Source of the DNA: Flavobacterium sp.
GTDB taxonomy: Bacteria; Bacteroidota; Bacteroidia; Flavobacteriales; Flavobacteriaceae
Assembly: GCF_030146175.1 (NCBI RefSeq)
Contig: NZ_JASLCE010000009.1
Coordinates: forward strand, 1 to 5,286
Length of the DNA stretch: 5,286 nucleotides
Direction: 5' to 3'
Notes under the pieces: model-generated
The model's database searches: none
Told to the model about the DNA's origin: nothing
Seen by the model: only the letters and a program-made list of their open reading frames with translations
Position numbers and translations under genes: made by a program
Part shown: positions 1 to 5,286 of the stretch, in pieces
Numbering within the stretch: position 1 is the first letter of the stretch
Layout: every line of letters starts with the position of its first letter

Positions 1-91
1 TAGCGTCCATAGCAGATCCACCGATTTTACCTAAACCTAAACCTGCACCGATTACTACTAAACCAGCTCCGATTAAATTAAGACTTCCCAT
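1..91 (-). CDS. atpE: ATP synthase F0 subunit c, N-terminal fragment cut by the window edge
   Basis: The first 30 codons are visible, reading MGSLNLIGAGLVVIGAGLGL followed by GKIGGSAMDA. This is the first transmembrane helix of the F-type ATP synthase proteolipid (subunit c), with its Gly-rich packing surface. Subunit c forms the rotating membrane ring that exchanges ions with subunit a. The second helix, with the ion-binding carboxylate, lies outside the window, so H+ or Na+ specificity cannot be judged. The start is the ATG at 89-91. It lies 30 bp after the atpB stop with no terminator between them, so the two genes are almost certainly co-transcribed in the usual a-c order. The upstream sequence is A/T-only with no Shine-Dalgarno motif, as is common in Bacteroidetes. 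The fragment is truncated by the window and shows no sign of being a pseudogene. Confidence 0.93.
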   Translation of the reverse strand, partial: MGSLNLIGAGLVVIGAGLGLGKIGGSAMDA

Positions 92-121
92 AAGTATATA
101 TTAAAAAATTAAACTTCTAAA

Positions 122-1312
122 TTAAATAATTACATTTTCCTCTTCGTGACCGTGCTCATCATGGTGGTGGTCCTGAACCGCCATTCCAATAAATAAAGAT
201 GACAACATGGTAAAGATAAACGCTTGTAAGAATGCTACCAAAATTTCAATAACTGAGATAAACAAAGTTAATCCTAAAGAGATTGGCATATCTGCATAAA
301 TATTTTTTCCTACGAAGATCATCGCGATCAAACTCATGATTACTACGTGACCTGCTGTAATGTTTGCAAACAAACGGATTAACAACGCAAATGGTTTTGT
401 TAAGGTTCCAAGAATCTCGATTGGCATCAAGATAATTTTCATCGGAACCGGTACACCCGGCATCCAGAAAATGTGACTCCAGTAATCTTTGTTCGCACTG
501 AATTGTGTAATAAAATACGTGAACAATGCCAAACAAACCGTTACTGCAATGTTTCCAGTTACGTTAATTCCAAGTGGCGTCATACCCAAAAGGTTTAACA
601 ACCAGATAAAGAAGAATACCGTTAACAGGTAACCCATGTATTTTCTGTATTTTTTCTCTCCAATGTTCGGGATAGCAATTTCGTCACGGATAAAAATAAT
701 CAGTGGCTCCAATACTCTTCCGAATCCTGTTGGAATAGCTCCTTTTTTATACGAACGTGCCAAACCTGTAAACATCAAGAATAATACAATTGATGTAAAC
801 AACATGGACATTACATTTTTAGTAATTGAAAAATCCAACGGTTTTACGTTAGTTGGATGATGATGCTCGTCGTAGTTGATTGTTCCGGCAGCATCGGTTT
901 TGTAAATTTTACCGTGGTATAATTTATAGAAGTTACCGTCTACTTCGGCAACCGCTTCTCCGTGGTGTAATTTTGAAGAAGAGAAAACTTTTAATCCGTT
1001 ATCCAATAAGATAACCGGTAATGAAAATCCGTAATGCTTTCCTTCTTTCTCATCCGAGAAGAAAACGAAATCATGCGAATCCTGTAAATGGTGTTCAATG
1101 TAAGCTGTTACTTTGTCTTTTGGATCCTGAGTTGCGTGCTCGTCTCCATGAGAAGCTTCATTGTGAGCAACCTCTGTTGTTGCATGGGCTTCATGCGTTA
1201 CTGCTGTTGCTACATGTGTAGTGTCTACTACCGGGTTTGCGAAAGCTATTGAAGACAATAGCCCTGCAAAAGTCGCTAGAATAATTCTGACAGGTTTTTT
1301 TGAAATCACCAT
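122..1312 (-). CDS. atpB: ATP synthase F0 subunit a, with signal peptide and His-rich extensions
   Basis: This is the membrane stator subunit of F1Fo ATP synthase, which forms the ion half-channels facing the c-ring. The protein has 396 residues against about 270 in E. coli; the excess is N-terminal. Residues 1-26 look like a cleavable signal peptide (KK near the start, hydrophobic core, SIAFA end), so the mature N-terminus should be periplasmic. Residues 27-160 form a soluble His-rich region typical of Bacteroidetes homologues. The membrane core runs from about 165 to 380. The essential arginine is R313 in the LLIRLFANITAGH motif. His321 and Glu356 occupy the positions of E. coli E219 and H245, a swap known from other lineages, and Gln363 in LQAFIF matches E. 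coli Q252. The C-terminus ends in a second His/Asp/Glu-rich tail (381-392). The ATG at 1310-1312 is chosen because it gives a complete signal peptide. A strong promoter lies just upstream and atpE follows 30 bp downstream. Confidence 0.97.
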   Translation of the reverse strand: MVISKKPVRIILATFAGLLSSIAFANPVVDTTHVATAVTHEAHATTEVAHNEASHGDEHATQDPKDKVTAYIEHHLQDSHDFVFFSDEKEGKHYGFSLPVILLDNGLKVFSSSKLHHGEAVAEVDGNFYKLYHGKIYKTDAAGTINYDEHHHPTNVKPLDFSITKNVMSMLFTSIVLFLMFTGLARSYKKGAIPTGFGRVLEPLIIFIRDEIAIPNIGEKKYRKYMGYLLTVFFFIWLLNLLGMTPLGINVTGNIAVTVCLALFTYFITQFSANKDYWSHIFWMPGVPVPMKIILMPIEILGTLTKPFALLIRLFANITAGHVVIMSLIAMIFVGKNIYADMPISLGLTLFISVIEILVAFLQAFIFTMLSSLFIGMAVQDHHHDEHGHEEENVII

Positions 1313-1355
1313 ACCTTATTAAATATCTTAATTTTTACGGTCCTTAAATTTGGTG

Positions 1356-1384
1356 CAAAGGTACATTTTTAATTAATATTCCAA
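1356..1384 (-). promoter_or_regulatory. Bacteroidetes-type promoter driving atpB-atpE
   Basis: On the minus strand, TACCTTTG (1356-1363) matches the Bacteroidetes -7 consensus TAnnTTTG exactly. A TTG (1382-1384) lies 18 bp upstream as the -33 element, within the usual spacing. Transcription would start near 1350, giving a leader of roughly 35-40 nt before the atpB ATG. The site is in the 112-bp gap between the four-helix membrane protein gene and atpB, so the structural ATP synthase genes appear to have their own promoter in addition to any read-through from the accessory genes. It was identified by consensus only. Confidence 0.72.
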
Positions 1385-1424
1385 TGTTATTGCTACTCTT
1401 TTTTATTCTAATTATTAATTTCAA

Positions 1425-1829
1425 CTACTTCTTTGGCTTATCATTTAATAATCTTGACGTTAAAAACACTTCTAATGCCAAAAAAATAATGAAAATCACA
1501 AAAAAGTTTATTTTCTCTATATATACACTCGTTCCTTCCCGCTCCAGTACCGGCATCAGGAAGATATAACTCAGTGCAAATTGAATACTGATCAATACTA
1601 AAAAAACAAAGCCGATCTGCTCCGGTTTGGTTTCTTTTATCCGAATTAAAAAAAGTAATATCGCTAATGAAAGTAGTAGAAAGAAAAGATAAATCCCATA
1701 GATAGGATAGTGGAATTCCTGATAGGTTTGAGTAGAAACACCAAACTTAAAAATAAGAATATGCAGTAGTGCTAGAATAGGAACAATTTGAAACAAACGA
1801 AAGATTACAGCATATTTTTTCCTGCTCAT
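1425..1829 (-). CDS. Four-helix membrane protein of unknown function in the atpI position
   Basis: This 134-residue protein is strongly hydrophobic with four predicted membrane helices, at about 8-28, 43-63, 72-92 and 106-126. Basic residues sit at the N-terminus (SRKKY), after helix 2 (RIKETKPE) and at the C-terminus (KPKK), which suggests both ends face the cytoplasm. An acidic residue, E120, lies inside the last helix in LALEVFLTSRLLN. I cannot assign a function. Position and topology (between an AtpZ-like gene and atpB, four helices, about 130 residues) match AtpI/UncI, the c-ring assembly factor of other bacteria, but I see no diagnostic sequence match. It may belong to a Bacteroidetes-specific DUF family; I recall DUF6168 in this location but could not check. 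Its ATG (1827-1829) is only 7 bp after the atpZ stop, so translation is probably coupled. The gene is real: it has an operonic position and a coherent membrane topology. Confidence 0.85.
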   Translation of the reverse strand: MSRKKYAVIFRLFQIVPILALLHILIFKFGVSTQTYQEFHYPIYGIYLFFLLLSLAILLFLIRIKETKPEQIGFVFLVLISIQFALSYIFLMPVLEREGTSVYIEKINFFVIFIIFLALEVFLTSRLLNDKPKK

Positions 1830-1836
1830 ATTTATT

Positions 1837-2058
1837 TTATTTATTTAACTGATTTACCTGCCTTATTACATTATATAGCGCTATAAAAACGCCCAGCAGC
1901 GTAAGGATTTTTACATACAGATCGTTAGGATTCGGATATTTTTCGTCGAGCCAGTTTCCTAAAAACGCAAAGGCAAAAATAATGATCCCCATCTGAAACG
2001 GGATATTAATTAGTGCCAACCACTTATTACGCGTTTTTCTGTCCTGATCCTGATTCAT
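1837..2058 (-). CDS. atpZ: AtpZ/AtpI-family ATP synthase accessory membrane protein
   Basis: This 73-residue protein has two membrane helices (about 15-36 and 47-66), an N-terminal charged segment (QDQDRKTRNK) and the family-like core KWLALINIPFQMG followed by LGNWLDEKYPNP between the helices. These features fit the AtpZ family (ATPase_gene1), encoded at the head of many atp operons. Family members have been proposed to act in Mg2+/Ca2+ supply or in assembly of the Fo sector; the precise role here is inference. The ATG at 2056-2058 lies inside the end of the bactofilin gene, giving a 32-bp overlap in another frame. The next Met is M23, inside helix 1, so the overlapping start is the only one that keeps the whole domain. 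The following gene begins 7 bp downstream. The location, two genes before atpB, supports the assignment. Confidence 0.85.
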   Translation of the reverse strand: MNQDQDRKTRNKWLALINIPFQMGIIIFAFAFLGNWLDEKYPNPNDLYVKILTLLGVFIALYNVIRQVNQLNK

Positions 2059-2452
2059 TTGTTACGGTTGTTGCTTTGGTTGTTTTTCCGGATGTCGCTT
2101 CCATCATCACACAGGTTGCGCTAAAATCGGCTCCTGGTTCTACCGCCAGTTTCCCAACGATTACTTCTCCTTTTATCGATGCCTTTGATTTGATATTCAG
2201 AATTTCGGTTACCTCGATCTTTCCATTAAACTTCCCTTCGATATCGGCCGTATTGCATTTAATATCACCCGTCACACTTCCGGCAGGGCCAATAACAAGC
2301 CTTCCTTTCGAATTAAAATTTCCAATCAGATTTCCATCCAATCTAAAATCGGCTTGCGAAATAATATCGCCTGTAATGGTTGTTCCTTCTACTATTCTAT
2401 TGGTTTTACCTAATAAATCCGTGTAAGACTTTTTCTGTTGTTTTTCAAACAT
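2027..2452 (-). CDS. Bactofilin (polymer-forming cytoskeletal protein)
   Basis: This is a small bactofilin of 141 residues from the chosen start. Bactofilins polymerise without nucleotide into filaments at the inner membrane and act as scaffolds for envelope, morphogenesis or motility proteins. The bactofilin domain covers about residues 16-112 and shows the beta-helix pattern of short strands with regular Gly turns (EGTTITGDI, RLDGNLIGNF, GPAGSVTGDI, IEGKFNGKIE, SIKGEVIVGK). The N-terminus MFEKQQKKSYTDLL is a short, basic, possibly membrane-contacting tail. Residues 120-141 are a Ser/Thr/Gly/Lys-rich disordered tail. The ATG at 2450-2452 is preferred over an in-frame GTG at 2474-2476, because the GTG lies inside the hairpin upstream and would add eight atypical residues. 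The gene end overlaps atpZ by 32 bp, implying co-transcription with the ATP synthase accessory genes. No M23 peptidase, a frequent bactofilin neighbour, is visible here. Its cargo is unknown. Confidence 0.9.
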   Translation of the reverse strand: MFEKQQKKSYTDLLGKTNRIVEGTTITGDIISQADFRLDGNLIGNFNSKGRLVIGPAGSVTGDIKCNTADIEGKFNGKIEVTEILNIKSKASIKGEVIVGKLAVEPGADFSATCVMMEATSGKTTKATTVTNESGSGQKNA

Positions 2453-2467
2453 GGTATTATTGCTTTT

Positions 2468-2495
2468 AAAAATCACAGGCTTTTATTCCTGTGAT
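2468..2495 (-). terminator. Probable intrinsic terminator or attenuator after the sprE-like gene
   Basis: A perfect 8-bp inverted repeat, ATCACAGG (2472-2479) and CCTGTGAT (2488-2495), encloses an 8-nt loop. On the minus strand the hairpin is followed directly by TTTT (2468-2471), then AAAA. The hairpin begins 23 nt after the sprE-like stop codon and the T tract ends 15 nt before the bactofilin ATG. There is no T tract in the plus direction, so it acts on minus-strand transcription. The stem and T tract are short, so termination may be partial. Confidence 0.6.
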
Positions 2496-2518
2496 CTTAC
2501 TGTTACTTTCTCTAAAAG

Positions 2519-5170
2519 TTATTTTAGGGTTGCCAGATACGCGTCCAGATTTTTCTTGATCTGAACAACTTTATAATCGTCATTCGAAATCACAAATGCA
2601 TTTTCGGAAACTTTATAACCTTTAAAATCTTTTAGTACGCTAATCGTGGAAAGCGCTGCTTCTTTACTGCTAAAACCGTGTACAATTACAAAACTTTTAT
2701 CCATCGTATACACATCGTTGGACAAGGTGATACGGTTGCTGTTGCGATCGGTTATATATTTCTTTAATTTTTCGGTTAAGGCTTTGGTTTTCGCATCGTT
2801 TGCATTTGGATACGGAACCTGGAATACAATTTTCCAGCTGGATGGATTTTCTTTTCCTAATTCCAGTTTTTCCATTTTCGGAATATCTGTTTTTAATAAC
2901 GTTTCCGCCTGTTTGCCTTCTTCCGCATTCGGATAGTTTAAGGCCACAAAGTTCAACGCTTTTTTATATTCTTCCAATCCTTTTAATCGTCCGATTACAC
3001 TGGCTTTAAGCAATTCGAATTTCGGAACCATTTCTTCTCCGTTGAAATTTTCGATAACCGGATCCAATTGTGCCAGCACATCCTGTAGCTCGTCTTTTTC
3101 AAATTGTTTAAACAGTTTGTTATACACTTCTTCCGGGCTTCCCGCTATGGTTCCTTCCGAAATATTGTTTAACAAAATCTGCGCATAACGGCTATCCGGA
3201 TATTCAGCAATGATCTGTTGTTTCATAATCGCTGCTTTGGCCGGATCGATGATTTCGTAAATTTTAAAAAGATTGTATTTGGCCGGTAATACCAATCGTT
3301 CTTCCGGTTTGTTTACCAGTAGTTTTTCCAATCGGGATGCCGCCAGTTTGTATTCTTTAAATTTTTCTTTATAAATCGTTCCCAGTTGGAAATAGGCAAA
3401 ATTGCGATCTTTCGCCAAACTGTCCAGTACTTTCTGATCGGTTGGCAATTGTTTAATATAGTAATCCGGAGTAAAACGCTCGTCCTCGGCTTGGGTTTTC
3501 GGGTTTTCATCAACCGCAGCTACCGCATCCGGATTTTCATTTGCTTTATCAATAATGGTTTGTGTCGACCAACGCCAGTTGTCTTTTAGCGGTCGGTTCC
3601 CCCATTTCTTTTTAAATTCCGTTCTACCAAAAGCTACCGTAGCCTGGTTATAAAAATAGAAGGTGCTTCCCCCTGTAAAACTTCCGGCATTTGTAGGTGC
3701 TCCCGACTGTTTTGGCGTAGTCTCTTCCGAAGGTGGTGCCTGACGGGATTGCATCATTTCGCTTTTTGTAGTAGCATTCGATCCTACAGCTGGTGCTCCC
3801 GGATCGGAAAAACCGCTGTTTTCGGCCATTGTTTTTAGCTTCTCTGCTTCAAGGGCTTTTTTCGCTTCTTCGATTTTTAGTTTTGCGATGTATTCTTCGT
3901 AGTAATTACGTTGTTCGTTTGGTCCTAATCCGGATACATATAAGATACTATCGTTTACTCTGGCAATGCCTTCATATTTGATCACATCGTTCAGGTTTTC
4001 CCTTTTCTTTTTGATCGCGATAAATTCACGGGTTTTCGGGTTTAATTTAGACATGGTACTGTCGTAATATTGTCCCGCTGTTAAATATTTGGCATCATCA
4101 AAATTGATCTCCGCCAAGTTGCGGTAATTGGACGCTACCAAATAATTATCCTGCGACATCGAACGCAGGGATTTGTTGTAGTATTTCTTCGCCTGACGTT
4201 TGTTACCTTGTTTATCATAGAACAAAGCCACCTGATGATTGATCACATCCAAAAACGGACGGTTCTCGCGATCTTCCGCCAGTTTGTTGAATTTTTTCAG
4301 GAAAGCCAGCGTATCGCCTTTTTTATAATCGAATTGTTGTGCTTGTTTGGCATGCGCCTGAATAACATAACGACGTGGCGATTTTCGGTTCATATCGATA
4401 ACCGACTGGAACGAAGCATACGCACTATCCGGGTAATTCATACTTTCGTATAACTGACCGATAATAAAATGATAACGGGCTTTTTCTTCGTTATGCTTGG
4501 TCAGGTCTTTCGCTAATTTTAAATTTACCAAAGCACTATCAATAGAACCAAGGTTTACATACGCCTGTCCTAAAATAGCATTCGCATCGGCTTGTACCTG
4601 TCCTTTAATTTTCTGATCTTCTAAAAGTTTCTTCAGATTTTTAATCGCCAGAACTTCATTCTCCAAACGGATATTGGTTTTTTCCCGCCATACTTTGGCT
4701 TCGTAAATTTTATCGCTGTTGGAATATTTATACAAAATATAATTAAACGCTTCCAATGCCGGAATAAAGCGATTGTCGTAATAACGCGCTTTTCCTAACA
4801 ATAAATGCGCTTCATCCATTTGCGGATTTTTCTCTCCGCCTTCTATATACATGGAGTGTTTCTGAATCGCTTTGATCGCCTTGGTTTCTGCTCTCTCGAA
4901 ATTGGCATTTTTTGTCTGACCGGGAAGAGTTCCGGCATCGATATCCTGCATTCGTTCTACAGGTAGAATTTCCCAAAAGTTGTCCTTATAAGTCCCTTTT
5001 AGTTCTTCCACTCCTTTATCGAAAGCAACGCCTCCGTTGTATAGTATGTTATATTCGGCTGTAACAGCGTGGTAGTTTCGTCTTACAAATGAGTTTTTCT
5101 TTGTGGAACATGCCAGCAAAAAAAGAACGAGCCCTACGCTTAAGGCGTATTTAAACAGATTGGTTTTCAA
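2519..5170 (-). CDS. sprE: SprE/PorW-like TPR lipoprotein of the type IX secretion and gliding machinery
   Basis: This 883-residue protein has a lipoprotein signal peptide (1-20) with lipobox LLAC and lipidated Cys21. The following residues, STKKN, lack an acidic surface-export signal, so a periplasm-facing outer membrane anchor is likely. TPR-like helical repeats fill about 85-395 (for example DEAHLLLGKARYYDNRFIPA, ARYHFIIGQLYESMNYPDSA) and resume at about 590-760. A Glu/Lys/Ala helix (423-450) leads into a Ser/Pro/Thr/Gly-rich linker (452-500). Then comes the motif GSTFYFYNQ (501-509) with WGNRPLKDNWRWS (523-535), which I recognise from SprE/PorW proteins. A small alpha/beta module (about 778-883, with SFVIVHGFSSKEAAL) ends the protein. 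In Flavobacterium johnsoniae and Porphyromonas gingivalis, SprE/PorW is needed for T9SS secretion, and in the former for gliding; it is thought to link the periplasmic motor ring to the translocon. The start is TTG (5168-5170): an in-frame stop lies at 5192-5194, and the next Met (M74) is beyond the lipobox. Confidence 0.85.
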   Translation of the reverse strand: MKTNLFKYALSVGLVLFLLACSTKKNSFVRRNYHAVTAEYNILYNGGVAFDKGVEELKGTYKDNFWEILPVERMQDIDAGTLPGQTKNANFERAETKAIKAIQKHSMYIEGGEKNPQMDEAHLLLGKARYYDNRFIPALEAFNYILYKYSNSDKIYEAKVWREKTNIRLENEVLAIKNLKKLLEDQKIKGQVQADANAILGQAYVNLGSIDSALVNLKLAKDLTKHNEEKARYHFIIGQLYESMNYPDSAYASFQSVIDMNRKSPRRYVIQAHAKQAQQFDYKKGDTLAFLKKFNKLAEDRENRPFLDVINHQVALFYDKQGNKRQAKKYYNKSLRSMSQDNYLVASNYRNLAEINFDDAKYLTAGQYYDSTMSKLNPKTREFIAIKKKRENLNDVIKYEGIARVNDSILYVSGLGPNEQRNYYEEYIAKLKIEEAKKALEAEKLKTMAENSGFSDPGAPAVGSNATTKSEMMQSRQAPPSEETTPKQSGAPTNAGSFTGGSTFYFYNQATVAFGRTEFKKKWGNRPLKDNWRWSTQTIIDKANENPDAVAAVDENPKTQAEDERFTPDYYIKQLPTDQKVLDSLAKDRNFAYFQLGTIYKEKFKEYKLAASRLEKLLVNKPEERLVLPAKYNLFKIYEIIDPAKAAIMKQQIIAEYPDSRYAQILLNNISEGTIAGSPEEVYNKLFKQFEKDELQDVLAQLDPVIENFNGEEMVPKFELLKASVIGRLKGLEEYKKALNFVALNYPNAEEGKQAETLLKTDIPKMEKLELGKENPSSWKIVFQVPYPNANDAKTKALTEKLKKYITDRNSNRITLSNDVYTMDKSFVIVHGFSSKEAALSTISVLKDFKGYKVSENAFVISNDDYKVVQIKKNLDAYLATLK

Positions 5171-5172
5171 TA

Positions 5173-5186
5173 TAAAAACGTTTTTA
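5173..5186. repeat. Perfect 14-bp palindrome just upstream of the sprE-like start
   Basis: TAAAAACGTTTTTA is a perfect palindrome ending 2 bp before the TTG start of the sprE-like gene. It could be an operator, or a small AU-rich hairpin over the ribosome-binding region, but AT-rich leaders produce such palindromes by chance. The rest of 5171-5286 is AT-rich with no gene. It holds one imperfect -7-like box (minus-strand TATTTTTA, 5228-5235) with no -33 partner at proper spacing, so I do not call a promoter. Confidence 0.4.
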
Positions 5187-5286
5187 GTTCTTTAACTTCC
5201 AATTTCTTTTTTTAGTATAAAGAGAGGTAAAAATACGTTTCTTTTTGATATGGGAAAAATTTGTTTCCAAAAAAACAATATCCCTC

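Noticed and set aside
246..536. Open frame of 96 codons in another minus-strand frame within atpB
   Set aside because: It overlaps the conserved membrane core of atpB in a different frame and its product has no recognisable features.
1319..1333. Small inverted repeat ATTAA/TTAAT in the atpB leader
   Set aside because: It is only five A-T pairs, too weak to form a meaningful RNA structure.
2013..2426. Open frame of 137 codons on the plus strand, antisense to the bactofilin
   Set aside because: It is the complement of a well-supported bactofilin gene, lacks a promoter and recognisable domains, and is explained by codon composition of the real gene.
2450..2476. Longer bactofilin starting at GTG 2474-2476
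   Set aside because: The GTG lies inside the stem of the terminator-like hairpin and adds eight residues before the family-like MFEKQQKKSYTDLLGK start.
5228..5270. Possible promoter for the sprE-like gene: minus-strand TATTTTTA with upstream TTG
   Set aside because: The last base of the -7 box deviates from consensus and the nearest TTG is 32 bp away, outside the usual 17-23 bp spacing.
5246..5283. Imperfect inverted repeats (GATAT/ATATC and GGAAA/TTTCC) near the right edge
   Set aside because: The arms are short, widely spaced or AT-rich, the neighbouring gene is not visible, and the sequence is expected by chance in such DNA.

Overview
This window looks like a piece of a Bacteroidetes chromosome, most likely a Flavobacterium-type Flavobacteriaceae. 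Three things point there: AT-rich DNA, a -33/-7 promoter of the Bacteroidetes form (TTG plus TAnnTTTG) with no convincing Shine-Dalgarno sites, and a SprE/PorW-like lipoprotein of the type IX secretion (T9SS) and gliding machinery. The ATP synthase a subunit also has the long, His-rich, signal-peptide-bearing N-terminus typical of this phylum. All six recognised genes lie on the minus strand, so transcription runs from high to low coordinates. I saw no mobile elements, RNA genes or CRISPR.

Layout in transcription order: (1) 5171-5286, an AT-rich leader with a perfect 14-bp palindrome beside the start of sprE. (2) 2519-5170, sprE/porW-like TPR lipoprotein, apparently starting at TTG. (3) 2468-2495, a hairpin plus short T tract that looks like a terminator. 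(4) 2027-2452, a small bactofilin. (5) 1837-2058, an AtpZ/AtpI-family protein whose start overlaps the bactofilin end by 32 bp. (6) 1425-1829, a four-helix membrane protein in the slot where atpI sits in other bacteria. (7) 1313-1424, an intergenic stretch with a near-consensus promoter. (8) 122-1312, atpB. (9) 1-91, the first 30 codons of atpE, cut by the window edge.

Functionally there are two blocks. Upstream is one cell-envelope gene for T9SS and gliding. Downstream is the start of an F-type ATP synthase cluster: AtpZ, a membrane protein of unknown function, then subunits a and c, presumably followed outside the window by b, delta, alpha and gamma. The bactofilin sits at the junction. It is separated from sprE by the hairpin but joined to atpZ by the coding overlap, so it is probably co-expressed with the ATP synthase accessory genes. 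A separate promoter before atpB probably lets the structural subunits be expressed more strongly than the accessory genes.

This is mostly ordinary core genome. I found no clear evidence for a new system. The least-explained items are the four-helix protein between atpZ and atpB, the bactofilin linked to atpZ, and the His-rich ends of subunit a.
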